Shown here: piece by piece, positions 1 to 8,347 of the stretch
Position numbering within the stretch: the first letter of the stretch is position 1
Layout of the letters: the number at the start of each line of letters is the position of its first letter
Assembly: GCA_965656535.1 (NCBI GenBank)
Contig: CBFHKX010000004.1
Location: 62,001 to 126,000 of the forward strand
Length of the DNA: 64,000 bases
From: Lishizhenia sp965656535
GTDB taxonomy: Bacteria > Bacteroidota > Bacteroidia > Flavobacteriales_D > Crocinitomicaceae
Reading direction: 5' to 3'
The notes under the pieces: model-generated
Seen by the model: the letters and a program-made list of their open reading frames with translations, nothing else
Told to the model about the DNA's origin: nothing
Database searches by the model: none
Made by a program: the position numbers and the translations under genes

Positions 1-560
1 TTGGTAAATTAGCAAATCAATTTAAGAAACTTGATAAAAAAGTTGTGCTAGGTGCTGCAGATACATTTAGAGCTGCTGCTGTTGATCAATTAATTATTTG
101 GTCTGAGCGTGTTGGGGTACCAATTGTACAGCAAGGTATGAATGCAGATCCTGCTTCGGTTGCTTTTGATACCTTACAGTCGGCCAAAGCACAAAACGCA
201 GATGTTGCCATTATAGATACTGCCGGAAGATTACACAATAAGGTTAACTTAATGAATGAGTTAACCAAAATCAAACGTGTAATGGACAAGGTTGTTCCTG
301 GTGCTCCACATGAAATTCTTCTTGTACTTGATGGTTCTACTGGTCAAAATGCTTACGAGCAAGCTAAACAGTTTGCTTTGGCTACAGATATTAATGCACT
401 CGCAATTACAAAGCTAGACGGTACAGCAAAAGGCGGAGTTGTTATAGGTATATCTGATCAAATGAAAATTCCAGTTAAATATATTGGTGTAGGAGAAGGT
501 ATTGACGATTTACAGGCCTTCAATAAAACTGAATTTGTAAATTCTCTTTTCGGCGAGTAA
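1..560 (+). CDS. ftsY: FtsY, signal recognition particle receptor (5' end cut off by window)
   Basis: GTPase that docks the SRP-ribosome complex at the inner membrane for co-translational targeting. The frame is open from base 3, and the first visible residues (GKLANQF) directly follow where the P-loop would be, so the N-terminal acidic/helical part and the G1 motif lie outside the window. Visible: the DTFRAAA segment of the SRP-GTPase insertion box, DTAGR (G3), TKLDGTAKGG (G4 region) and the conserved C-terminal GVGEGIDDL segment. Ffh would carry a methionine-rich M domain after this point; here the protein ends, which identifies FtsY. The GTG at 45 is internal, not the start. The stop is one base before the next gene's TTG start, so the two are probably co-transcribed. 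Confidence 0.96.
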   Translation, partial: GKLANQFKKLDKKVVLGAADTFRAAAVDQLIIWSERVGVPIVQQGMNADPASVAFDTLQSAKAQNADVAIIDTAGRLHNKVNLMNELTKIKRVMDKVVPGAPHEILLVLDGSTGQNAYEQAKQFALATDINALAITKLDGTAKGGVVIGISDQMKIPVKYIGVGEGIDDLQAFNKTEFVNSLFGE

Positions 561-561
561 A

Positions 562-1779
562 TTGAAAGCGCAAAAAGTAGCAATTATTGGCGGTGGAGCT
601 GCAGGTTTTTTCTCTGCGTTAAGTGCAAAACATCATCATCCAGAGGCGCAAGTTACGATTTTTGAAAAATCTAAAAATGTACTTTCGAAAGTTAAAATTT
701 CTGGTGGAGGTAGATGCAATGTAACCAATGCAACCTTCGATATAAAATCATTAGCGAAGCATTATCCAAGAGGAGAAAATCAACTAAAAAAAGCATTTAG
801 TCAATTTGCGGTGCAAGACACTTTAGATTGGTTTGAAAATAGAGGTGTTCTCACTTATACCTTACCTGATAAGTGTATTTTCCCAAAATCAGATTCTTCG
901 CAAACCATTATTGATTGCTTCTTAAATGAAGCACTCAAGCTTCATATTGAAATTAATACAAACACGGCTGTAAGAAATATTAAGCCAATAGATAACGGTG
1001 TTTTTTCTATTGAAACAGATGAAGAAACAACTTTTTTTGATAAGGTTATTGTAGCTACTGGCGGACAACCGAAACAATCTGGATTAACTTGGTTAGAAGA
1101 ACTTGGACTCCAAGTAGAAACTCCTGTACCGTCTTTATTTACCTTTAATATGCCTAATAATCCAATAAGAGATTTGATGGGATGTGTTGTTGAAAAAACA
1201 ATTGTAAAAGTTGAAGGAACTAAATTGATTGGAGATGGTCCGACATTAATCACACACTGGGGAATGAGTGGTCCGGCAATATTAAAACTTTCAGCTTGGG
1301 GTGCAAGAGTGTTAGCCAACAAAAAGTATGATTTTGCAATACTTGTTAACTGGCTAAATAACATAAATGAAGAGGAAGTAAGGCAAGTAATAAATACCGG
1401 AATAAATAATGGTGGAAATAAAAAGTTGTCTTCTTTTAATCCTTTTGAAATTACAAATAGGCTATGGAATTTTTTAACTTATAAAATGGGATTTTCAGAG
1501 GAAACAAGGTGGAATGAGCTCTCTAAAAAATCGATAAACAAAATGTTTAATACGCTTACCTTAGATAGGTATGAGGTAAAAGGTAAAACAACTTTCAAAG
1601 AAGAGTTTGTTACGGCTGGCGGTGTTGCACTTTCTGAAATCGATTTTAAAACGATGGCTTCAAAAAAACATCCAAACCTATATTTTGCAGGAGAAATTTT
1701 GGATATTGACGGCATTACTGGCGGTTTTAATTTTCAAGCTGCATGGACTACTGGTTTTATTGCTGGGAAATTGAAATGA
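562..1779 (+). CDS. HI0933/BaiN-family FAD-dependent oxidoreductase
   Basis: Flavoprotein of the HI0933/YhiN/BaiN family, usually annotated as an NAD(P)/FAD-dependent oxidoreductase; the physiological substrate of most members is not known. An N-terminal dinucleotide-binding motif (VAIIGGGAAGFFSA, about residues 7-20) is followed by the family motif KISGGGRCNVTNA (about 45-57). The C-terminus has the family's second FAD segment, FAGEILDIDGITGGFNFQ. Length 405 residues is typical. The start is a TTG at 562, one base after the ftsY stop; no in-frame ATG lies closer to the Rossmann motif, so TTG is the best choice. Family certain, reaction unknown. Confidence 0.92.
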   Translation: MKAQKVAIIGGGAAGFFSALSAKHHHPEAQVTIFEKSKNVLSKVKISGGGRCNVTNATFDIKSLAKHYPRGENQLKKAFSQFAVQDTLDWFENRGVLTYTLPDKCIFPKSDSSQTIIDCFLNEALKLHIEINTNTAVRNIKPIDNGVFSIETDEETTFFDKVIVATGGQPKQSGLTWLEELGLQVETPVPSLFTFNMPNNPIRDLMGCVVEKTIVKVEGTKLIGDGPTLITHWGMSGPAILKLSAWGARVLANKKYDFAILVNWLNNINEEEVRQVINTGINNGGNKKLSSFNPFEITNRLWNFLTYKMGFSEETRWNELSKKSINKMFNTLTLDRYEVKGKTTFKEEFVTAGGVALSEIDFKTMASKKHPNLYFAGEILDIDGITGGFNFQAAWTTGFIAGKLK

Positions 1780-1813
1780 ACTAATTCATCTTTATATTTT
1801 TAGTACAATTTAA

Positions 1814-2890
1814 ATGGGAAATACAATTAATATTTTAATCGATAATTTACTGGCTACTTTTTGGCGATTGTTAGATCTACCTGTATATGCACTACTCATT
1901 CTTTTGTTTGGAATTCTTTTTTCCGTTAACTTAATTCTGTTGTGGTTGAGAAAGAAAAGCTCTACTAAAAAAGTATGGCTTATAAACGGTGTTATTGTAC
2001 TAGTTGCAGTGGTCCTTTTAGTAGATAAAAAAATCAGTAATTTAAAGAAGGAGAATGATGCGTTAAATGACAAGTATGCTAAGGCAATAATGGGTCAAAC
2101 GAGTATAAATAAGGTGAATAAAGTCTACCACTTAGATTCCTTAGTTCAATTGCTGCCAGATGCAAATATTTCAGAAAAACCAATTAATCAAGCGATAGAT
2201 TTAATAACAATCAGACAGAGAAATCCCAATGCAATGTCTTTTATCTCTATTGTAGACTTAAATAATCCGCAAGTCGTTATTAACATTACAGAAGCAAAAA
2301 ATGAGAAAATTTTAACTTCTACGTTTGCTAAGAAAACCAATTCAATTTTGGCTATAAATGGCGAAGCTGGAGAAACTCCTCATATGGATGCACCTTTAGG
2401 CGAGTGGACAGGTAATTGGGTGTCAAAAGGAAAACCGGTTCTTCTGGCTGACTCTGAAAAAAGGCCATTTATGTCCTTTTCAAAGTTTAATGAGGGACAT
2501 TATTATAAACAAGAAATAGTAGATACCGTTTTAACTGAAGAAAAATACAATACAATTTGGGGTAGATTTGATATTTTGATAGAAGGTCAAACTGTTAAGT
2601 TCGAAAATGACAAGCAATATGCCAGAACAATAATGGGGTTGAATCAAGAAGGTAATCTACTCTATTTAATGGTTGTTGACGGCAAACGACCACAATATAG
2701 TTTAGGTTTAGAGTATTACAAATGTGCTAATATTCTTAAATCACTTGGTGCATACAATGTAATGTCTTGTGATCAAGGTGGTTCCTCTACAATGTACTTA
2801 GAAAGCTTGGGAGGTGTTATTAATAGACCTGGAGATGCCGGAGGTATGGAACGACCAATTTACTCACATTTTGGAATAAGCTTAAAATAA
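1814..2890 (+). CDS. Membrane-anchored phosphodiester glycosidase (NAGPA) domain protein
   Basis: Two hydrophobic segments at about residues 19-45 and 52-70 anchor the protein, and the remaining ~285 residues form a DUF2233/NAGPA-like domain. Members of this family remove GlcNAc from phosphodiester linkages (the human uncovering enzyme) or act on bacterial cell-envelope glycans. The diagnostic stretch is near the C-terminus: MVVDGKRPQYSLGLEYYK followed by SCDQGGSSTMY, the equivalent of the family's DGGGSTTM motif. TNSILAINGEAG in the middle matches the family's N-terminal strand. The gene stands alone, 34 bases after the flavoprotein. Substrate unknown. Confidence 0.8.
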   Translation: MGNTINILIDNLLATFWRLLDLPVYALLILLFGILFSVNLILLWLRKKSSTKKVWLINGVIVLVAVVLLVDKKISNLKKENDALNDKYAKAIMGQTSINKVNKVYHLDSLVQLLPDANISEKPINQAIDLITIRQRNPNAMSFISIVDLNNPQVVINITEAKNEKILTSTFAKKTNSILAINGEAGETPHMDAPLGEWTGNWVSKGKPVLLADSEKRPFMSFSKFNEGHYYKQEIVDTVLTEEKYNTIWGRFDILIEGQTVKFENDKQYARTIMGLNQEGNLLYLMVVDGKRPQYSLGLEYYKCANILKSLGAYNVMSCDQGGSSTMYLESLGGVINRPGDAGGMERPIYSHFGISLK

Positions 2891-3020
2891 GTACTTTAGC
2901 TTTACAAGCCTTATTTACAACAAATAGTTCTCTTTTGTGGTTCTTTTAATTCCCAACTACTTTTTTAGATGTGAAAAGCTAGAATGATATTTGTCACTTT
3001 TGATTAAACTTTTACTTTGG

Positions 3021-3053
3021 TTTTTAGTCTTGTCTAAAAATATTTTATATTTA
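3021..3053 (+). promoter_or_regulatory. Candidate MntR/DtxR operator overlapping the mnt operon promoter
   Basis: Bases 3021-3040 form an inverted repeat: TTTTTAG, six spacer bases, CTAAAAA, with perfect 7-bp arms. The shape and TTTAG/CTAAA arms resemble known DtxR/MntR-family operators (established for the family). A -7-like element TATATTTA lies at 3046-3053, so the repeat covers the expected -33 region. The regulator gene starts 18 bases further on. Binding of a metal-loaded repressor here would block the promoter, giving autoregulation of the whole operon (inference). Confidence 0.6.
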
Positions 3054-3070
3054 CGATAAATTTAGATTTG

Positions 3071-3751
3071 ATGCAAGAATTGTCGCAAAGTGAAGAGAAT
3101 TATATAAAAGCAATTTACCGTTTGTGTGAGGAGAATAACGATGCTGTTTCCACCAACTTGTTGGCTGATAATTTGCAAACCAAGGCTAGCTCAGTAACAG
3201 ATATGCTTAAGAAATTATCTGAGAAAAAGTTGGTTTCATATAAAAAGTACAAAGGTTGTTCGCTTACCAATACAGGAGAAAAAGCTGCATTAAAGGTAAT
3301 TAGAAAACACAGACTTTGGGAAGTGTTTTTAGTAGATAAATTAGACTTTGGTTGGGATGAAGTACATGATGTTGCAGAACAACTAGAGCATATTCGATCA
3401 ATAAAACTGACAGAACAATTAGATCAATTTCTGGATTATCCGAAGTATGATCCGCACGGTGATCCAATCCCTGATAAAGAAGGAAACTTTGCCAAAAGAG
3501 GAAAAACGGCTTTATTAAATGAATTAAAGATTAATGATATTGCTACTGTAATTGGTGTTGCAGACGGTTCACCTTCCTTTTTACAATATTTAGATAAACA
3601 TAAAATCCAGCTCGGTTCTGAGGTTGAATTAATTGCTGCTTTCGAGTTCGATGGTTCTGTGAGCATTAGAGTAAATAATAAAGAATTGAGTTTGTCAAAA
3701 ATTGCAGCAACAAAAATTTGTGTAGAAAAAATAGAATATGAGAATAATTAG
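3071..3751 (+). CDS. mntR: MntR/DtxR-family metal-dependent transcriptional repressor
   Basis: Metal-sensing repressor of divalent-metal uptake. About residues 1-70 form the winged helix (SEENYIKAIYRL start, recognition region KASSVTDMLKKL). About 75-140 form the metal-binding dimerisation domain with the family ligands (KHRLWE, EVHDVAEQLEH, YDPHGDPIP), and about 150-226 form a FeoA/SH3-like C-terminal domain. I chose the ATG at 3071 over an in-frame TTG immediately before it. The 3' end overlaps the lipoprotein gene by 14 bases, so it leads the operon, behind the inverted repeat at 3021-3040. Whether the effector is Mn, Fe or Zn cannot be told from sequence. Confidence 0.9.
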   Translation: MQELSQSEENYIKAIYRLCEENNDAVSTNLLADNLQTKASSVTDMLKKLSEKKLVSYKKYKGCSLTNTGEKAALKVIRKHRLWEVFLVDKLDFGWDEVHDVAEQLEHIRSIKLTEQLDQFLDYPKYDPHGDPIPDKEGNFAKRGKTALLNELKINDIATVIGVADGSPSFLQYLDKHKIQLGSEVELIAAFEFDGSVSIRVNNKELSLSKIAATKICVEKIEYENN

Positions 3752-4652
3752 TGTTTTAGTTTTAGGTTTAATTCTACTGGGGTGTAAAGTAGATGATAGC
3801 AAGGGAACAGATCAAAAATTGCGTATTGTTTGCACTACTTCAATGATTGCAGATGGTATACAAAATATTGTTACAGATGATATAGAAGTACTTTCCTTAA
3901 TGGGAGCTGGTGTAGATCCTCATTTGTACGACCCGCGTCCTTCAGATTTAAAAGCACTGGATAAAGCAGATGTTATTATTTATAATGGATTTCATTTAGA
4001 AGGTAAGTTTATAGACAAATTTGAGAAATTAAGAAAAGGTAAAACTATAATTGCACTCAGCGATTTCGTAAAAGAAAAAGGGATAATCAATCCAGATTTT
4101 GTTAATTCTGTAGATCCTCACTTTTGGCATAATCCACTTTATTGGTCGCAAGCCTTAAACGGAGCTTCTTTGGCTTTACAACAAATAGCCGAGGAGAATA
4201 GTGCTCAAATAAAAGAGAATACTGCGGTTTATAGTGCTCAAATTGAAAAAGCTTATCAAGAGATAAAAGAAGATATGCTGCGTATTCCTGAAGAAAATAG
4301 AATTTTAATTACTTCCCATGATGCATTTCATTATTTCGGAAATTGTTACGGTTTAAAAATAAAACCGCTACAAGGTATTTCAACACTTTCAGAATCTGGG
4401 TTGAAACAAGTTTCAGATTTAGCACAGTTTATAATCAAAAATAAAGTCCCATCTATTTTTGTAGAATCTAGTGTTTCACATCGTTCTTTAGAGTCTGTTC
4501 AGCAAAATTGCGCAGCTCAAGGTTATACAGTTAAAATTGCTGAAGAGTTATTCTCCGACGCTCTTGGAGAAGTTGGAGGAGTTGGAGGAACGTATTTAGG
4601 AATGTTACGTGAAAATGCCAAAAGAATAAAAAAAGGTTTGAGTCATGAGTAA
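3738..4652 (+). CDS. Metal ABC transporter substrate-binding lipoprotein (TroA/ZnuA family)
   Basis: Periplasmic metal-capture protein of cluster A-I ABC transporters. A lipoprotein signal ends at Cys16 (LILLGC). Four ligand positions typical of the family can be picked out: His62 (GVDPHLYDP), His128 (SVDPHFWHNP), His194 (ITSHDAFHYFG) and Asp274 (LFSDALGEVG). The His/His/His/Asp set and the lack of a His-rich loop fit Mn/Zn binders of the TroA type rather than ZnuA with its charged loop, but metal preference is inference. It overlaps the regulator gene upstream by 14 bases and the ATPase gene downstream by 8, so translation is probably coupled. Confidence 0.92.
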   Translation: MRIISVLVLGLILLGCKVDDSKGTDQKLRIVCTTSMIADGIQNIVTDDIEVLSLMGAGVDPHLYDPRPSDLKALDKADVIIYNGFHLEGKFIDKFEKLRKGKTIIALSDFVKEKGIINPDFVNSVDPHFWHNPLYWSQALNGASLALQQIAEENSAQIKENTAVYSAQIEKAYQEIKEDMLRIPEENRILITSHDAFHYFGNCYGLKIKPLQGISTLSESGLKQVSDLAQFIIKNKVPSIFVESSVSHRSLESVQQNCAAQGYTVKIAEELFSDALGEVGGVGGTYLGMLRENAKRIKKGLSHE

Positions 4653-5433
4653 TAGCCTTGAAGTACATAATTTAACGGTTGCCTATGATCAAGTCCCTGT
4701 GCTCTGGGATGTAGATTTTGAGCTACCCAAAGGCAAAATAATCGGTATAATTGGCCCAAATGGGTCAGGTAAAACTACTTTGCTTAAAACCATAATGGGG
4801 TTAATAAAACCTGCAAGTGGATTTTCTAAGATTTTTAATAATTCTTTAGATAAAGTTAGAGATAAAGTTGCTTATGTACCCCAAAGGGAATCAGTAGATT
4901 GGGATTTTCCGGCAAGTGTTAAGGACGTAGTTGAGATGGGACGTTATCGGAAAAATCAACTCTTTAGACGACTTACTAAAACAGATAAACAACTCGTAAA
5001 AACAGCAATAGAGAAAGTAAAGTTATCTTCTTTCCAAGACAGGCAAATTTCTCAGCTTTCTGGCGGACAACAACAACGTGTTTTTCTTGCTAGAGCATTG
5101 GCGCAAGGTGCAGAAATATTTTTTATGGATGAACCTTTTGTTGGTGTAGATGCAACAACTGAATCTGCAATTTTAGATTTGTTATTGGAGATGCGAAATG
5201 AAGGTAAAACGGTAGTCATTGTTCATCATGATTTACAAACCGTTTCTGGTTATTTTGATTACTTAGTGCTGTTAAATACACGTTTAATTGCAGCCGGACC
5301 AACAAATGAGGTGCTGACAGAGGAAAATTTGAGTAATGCATATGGCGGACAATTAACATTACTCTCCAAAATTCAGTCGATTATTAAAGAAAAGGCTTTT
5401 CCGATTAGGGAGAAAGGGTACGAAGAAAAATGA
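4645..5433 (+). CDS. Metal ABC transporter ATP-binding protein (TroB/MntB type)
   Basis: Cytoplasmic ATPase of the metal importer. Walker A is GPNGSGKTT (about residues 37-45), the signature motif is LSGGQQQR (about 138-145), Walker B ends in FMDEP (about 161-165) and the switch histidine is in VIVHHD. The WDFPASVKDVVEMGRY stretch after Walker A is characteristic of the Mn/Zn/Fe subfamily. Length 262 residues is normal. It overlaps both neighbours (8 bases upstream, 4 bases downstream), which fits a single polycistronic unit with the permeases. Confidence 0.95.
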   Translation: MSNSLEVHNLTVAYDQVPVLWDVDFELPKGKIIGIIGPNGSGKTTLLKTIMGLIKPASGFSKIFNNSLDKVRDKVAYVPQRESVDWDFPASVKDVVEMGRYRKNQLFRRLTKTDKQLVKTAIEKVKLSSFQDRQISQLSGGQQQRVFLARALAQGAEIFFMDEPFVGVDATTESAILDLLLEMRNEGKTVVIVHHDLQTVSGYFDYLVLLNTRLIAAGPTNEVLTEENLSNAYGGQLTLLSKIQSIIKEKAFPIREKGYEEK

Positions 5434-6707
5434 ACGATTTTATAGACTTCATATCGTTCAAAAATCCAACGGTTCAAGTTGTAGTTCTTGGAACAGTTTT
5501 AATAGCAGCATGTTCTGCTATGGTTGGTACATATACCTATTTAAGAAAAAGAACCTTAGTAGGAGATGCGGTGGCACATGCTATTTTCCCTGGTATATGT
5601 TTAGGTTTTATGCTTTCGGGTAGTAAAAATCCGCTTTATCTTTTAATTGGTGCCATTTTAGTAGGCTGGCTTGCTCTGCTTCTAATGGATGCGTTAGTTG
5701 CTAAAACAAAATTGAAAACAGATACGGCATTGGCATATATTTTAACCTTTTTTTTTGGAATAGGTTCTGTATTGATGTCTTACATACAAAAATCAGGTAA
5801 TGCTTCGCAATCAGGATTGCATGATTTTCTTTTTGGAAAAGCAGCAAATATGGTACTGGCTGATCTCTATGTTTTTGGTGTTACAAGTATTCTTTTACTC
5901 TTTATGGTACTTGTATTTTTTAAACAGTTTAAGCTCATTTCCTTTAATCCAGAATTTGCTGCGTCCATTGGTTTAAATGTTAAGTCGTACAATTTTTTAC
6001 TTACTACAATGACAGTGGTTGCAGTGTCAATAGGAATTCAGGCTGTAGGTGTAGTGCTTATGTCTGCTTTACTTATTACGCCTGCTACTACTGCACGGTT
6101 GTGGACGCATAAATTAAGTAAACTAATGCTTCTCGCAGGATTATTTGGAGCATTAGCCGGAATCCTAGGAGCATATGTTAGTTTTACGGCTACAAATATG
6201 CCAACTGGTCCATGGTTTGTGGTGTTTTTAACCTGTTTCGCTGTCATCTCTATTTTCTTTGCTCCAAAATCTGGCTTAATATCGCGCTATCAGCTTCAAA
6301 TGACGAATAAGCGTAAAATCAATCAAGAAAATATTTTAAAAGTTACTTTTCAATTAAAAGAAAAAGGACTAACCCGAGTAACACGAGAAGATTATGTGAA
6401 AAAAAGAGGATTTGTTACTCGAAATTTAGAGTTGGGTATCAAACGATTAAAGAGAAAAGGATTGTTGGAGGAGGAAAACAACTACATTCAACTTACTGTT
6501 CAGGGCGAAACAGAAGCCAAAAGGGTAGTGCGCTTGCACCGACTGTGGGAGCTTTATTTAACGAAACGTATGAATTTTAAGGAAGACCATATCCATGGAG
6601 GAGCGGAAACTATAGAACATGTTATTACACCAGAATTAGAAAAAGAACTGTTAACAGAATTAGACTATCCAACCTTGGATCCGCATAAGAGCAATATACC
6701 TTACTAA
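5430..6707 (+). CDS. Metal ABC permease fused to a DtxR-like winged-helix/metal-binding module
   Basis: About residues 1-285 form an ABC-3 (TroC/ZnuB) permease with multiple membrane spans and the family motifs VGDAVAHAIFPGI and GVVLMSALLITPATTARL. Residues about 295-425 are a soluble tail: a winged-helix-like part (LTRVTREDYVKKRGFVTRNL, then GIKRLKRKGLLEEENNYIQL), followed by VVRLHRLWELYLTKRM, HIHGGAETIEHVITPELE and LDYPTLDPHKSNIPY. The tail parallels the MntR dimerisation domain encoded two genes upstream (RKHRLWEVFLVDKL, VAEQLEHI, DYPKYDPHGDPIP), including its likely metal ligands. Comparable permease fusions occur in Bacteroidota annotation, but the tail's function is not established to my knowledge. 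The stop overlaps the next start by one base. Confidence 0.9.
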   Translation: MNDFIDFISFKNPTVQVVVLGTVLIAACSAMVGTYTYLRKRTLVGDAVAHAIFPGICLGFMLSGSKNPLYLLIGAILVGWLALLLMDALVAKTKLKTDTALAYILTFFFGIGSVLMSYIQKSGNASQSGLHDFLFGKAANMVLADLYVFGVTSILLLFMVLVFFKQFKLISFNPEFAASIGLNVKSYNFLLTTMTVVAVSIGIQAVGVVLMSALLITPATTARLWTHKLSKLMLLAGLFGALAGILGAYVSFTATNMPTGPWFVVFLTCFAVISIFFAPKSGLISRYQLQMTNKRKINQENILKVTFQLKEKGLTRVTREDYVKKRGFVTRNLELGIKRLKRKGLLEEENNYIQLTVQGETEAKRVVRLHRLWELYLTKRMNFKEDHIHGGAETIEHVITPELEKELLTELDYPTLDPHKSNIPY

Positions 6708-7600
6708 TGGAAATAAATGATATTCTAGTAATTTTAACTGCATTAAGCATAGGAGCTTGTTGCTCTCTTTTAGGCTGTTTTTTGATATTAAGAAAAGCTG
6801 TAATGATTGGAGATGCTATTTCACATAGTGTTTTACCAGGAATTGTTTTGGCTTTTATCTTTACTGAAGAAAGAGCATCGGTTCCTATTTTAATTGGAGC
6901 AGCGATTTTTGGCGTGATTTCCACAATCGTTATTGACTTTTTACAAAATAAGTCGAAATTACAAGCAGGAGCTGCAATAGGAATTAGTTTTACCTTCTTT
7001 TTTGCGGTTGGTGTAATTATGATAGCTTACTTCACGGGTGGTAATGCAGATATTGATCAAGATTGTGTTCTTTTTGGAGAAATTGCAAGTACTTATTTGG
7101 ATAAAATATTTATTGGAGAATACTTAATTGGTACGCGTGCTTTACTTACAATTTTACCTGTTTTACTCTGTGTAATTCTTTTCGTATCATTAGGACGAAA
7201 AGGATTAAGTATTACTTCTTTTAATGCAGATTATGCGAAAGCAGTAGGTATTAATGTTTCCTTTTGGAATTACTTATTAATGTTTCTAGTTGCTATAAGC
7301 AGTGTCTTGTCTTTTGAGTCTGTTGGAGCTGTTTTGGTAGTTGGCTTTTTGGTTATACCGCCAGCAACGGCTTATTTGATAACTAATAGGTTGAAAAATA
7401 TGCTCTGGTTATCTGTTCTTTTTTCTTCTTTAGCTTGTGTTTTAGGTTACTATTTTGCGCTTATGCTAGATGTTACTGTATCTGGTGCAATTGTTTCGGT
7501 TGGAGGAACTAGTTTGCTTTTAGTTTGGATGTTAAAATCTGTTGCGAAAGGAAGAAAAAAAATATCTTTTTTAGATCATTCAGCTCAGGAAAGAAAATAA
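6707..7600 (+). CDS. Second metal ABC transporter permease (TroD type)
   Basis: ABC-3 family integral membrane permease, 297 residues, with eight or more hydrophobic segments. Family motifs are VMIGDAISHSVLPGIVLAF near the N-terminus and SVGAVLVVGFLVIPPATAYL near residue 205-225. Unlike its partner it has no soluble regulatory tail and ends in a short basic stretch. The ATG at 6707 overlaps the preceding stop, so the two permeases are probably made in equal amounts and pair as a heterodimer. This is the last gene of the operon; I see no convincing hairpin with a T-run immediately after it. Confidence 0.94.
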   Translation: MEINDILVILTALSIGACCSLLGCFLILRKAVMIGDAISHSVLPGIVLAFIFTEERASVPILIGAAIFGVISTIVIDFLQNKSKLQAGAAIGISFTFFFAVGVIMIAYFTGGNADIDQDCVLFGEIASTYLDKIFIGEYLIGTRALLTILPVLLCVILFVSLGRKGLSITSFNADYAKAVGINVSFWNYLLMFLVAISSVLSFESVGAVLVVGFLVIPPATAYLITNRLKNMLWLSVLFSSLACVLGYYFALMLDVTVSGAIVSVGGTSLLLVWMLKSVAKGRKKISFLDHSAQERK

Positions 7601-7733
7601 TAAAAATACCATTAATCGAAGTTTTTTAGGCTACCATTCAGGTAGTCAGTAGTTTGATGTGAGCTTCTTTATGTAATTTCACACCGATCAAATAAAAGTT
7701 AATATATTTTAACATTTACTTAACAAAAAGCGC

Positions 7734-7763
7734 TTGTCAAATTGAAAATCCTACCTATCTTTG
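7734..7763 (+). promoter_or_regulatory. Promoter of candidate small RNA A
   Basis: TTG at 7734-7736 and TATCTTTG at 7756-7763 are separated by 19 bases, an exact match to the Bacteroidota housekeeping promoter pattern TTG-N19-TAnnTTTG. Transcription would begin near 7768. No open reading frame follows; a strong terminator appears about 60 bases later. Confidence 0.7.
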
Positions 7764-7767
7764 TGCC

Positions 7768-7863
7768 ATAGCAAGCTTGTAGCAAACAAGCATTTAGGTT
7801 TTATAGTTTTAGCATAGTTTAGCAAAAAGAGGAATAGTTCCATAAGAATTATTCCTCTTTTTG
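7768..7863 (+). ncRNA. Candidate small RNA A (about 95 nt)
   Basis: A consensus promoter upstream and an intrinsic terminator at 7824-7862 delimit a short transcript with no plausible coding frame. Inside it, a 6-bp hairpin (GCTTGT, loop AGCAA, ACAAGC) is followed by the 15-base motif TTTATAGTTTTAGCA at 7800-7814. The same 15 bases recur at 9673-9687 in a second short unit with the same architecture. The first bases also agree: TTTGTGCCATAG here, TTTGTACCGCAG there. Function unknown. A match to a known flavobacterial RNA family such as Rfam Flavo-1 is possible, but I cannot test it. Confidence 0.6.
7824..7862 (+). terminator. Intrinsic terminator of small RNA A
   Basis: A 17-bp stem with one G-U pair (arms 7824-7840 and 7846-7862) closes on the loop CATAA. 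The left arm starts with five A and the right arm ends in five T. Confidence 0.85.
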
Positions 7864-8347
7864 GTTTAAACCAAGTTATAACACTGTAAATAAGTATTTT
7901 GAATTGGATTTTAATGTTATATTAAAAACCATTGCATATAGATTTGATAAATAAAAAACATAAAACTTACTTTCTTACTATTACTCCTATTTATTTCTTA
8001 TTCCAACCTAGAAGAAAAGAATGAGCTTTATTCTATTATAAATAATTTGCGGTTGACTTATAGGACTCATTTAGGATAGTCTTTATAAATCATTAATAAC
8101 TATGTTAGCCCCAGTTTTACTGAATTAAATGTCACCATTTTATTTGCTATAATAAACGTATTTTGAATAAAAGAAAAATAGGAGAAAATAGGTTAAATCT
8201 ATTTTTTTTGCCTATTTAACTATTATTTTAGCCTTTTCGTCGATTGTTTTATGTGAGTAAAGTGTTATATTCGTCCCGGTTATGTTGAATCATACTCGCA
8301 GAAAGACGAGTTAACACTAGAATATGTTGCTATAATTTTTATCTAAA
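7863..8347. other. 485-bp AT-rich intergenic stretch, no gene seen
   Basis: No open frame of useful length on either strand and no tRNA-like or insertion-sequence-like structure. AAATAGG at 8176-8182 and CCTATTT at 8211-8217 could pair across a T-rich stretch, and ACTCG/CGAGT at 8294-8311 forms a weak hairpin close to the next gene. The last ~80 bases presumably hold the promoter of the gene at 8348, but I cannot find a clear TTG/TAnnTTTG pair. Confidence 0.5.

Noticed and set aside
942..1364. 140-residue minus-strand frame inside the flavoprotein gene
   Set aside because: Fully inside a well-supported gene on the other strand, with no start context or family features.
7629..7647. GGCTACC...GGTAGTC hairpin after the second permease gene
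   Set aside because: No T-run follows on either strand, so it is not a convincing terminator.
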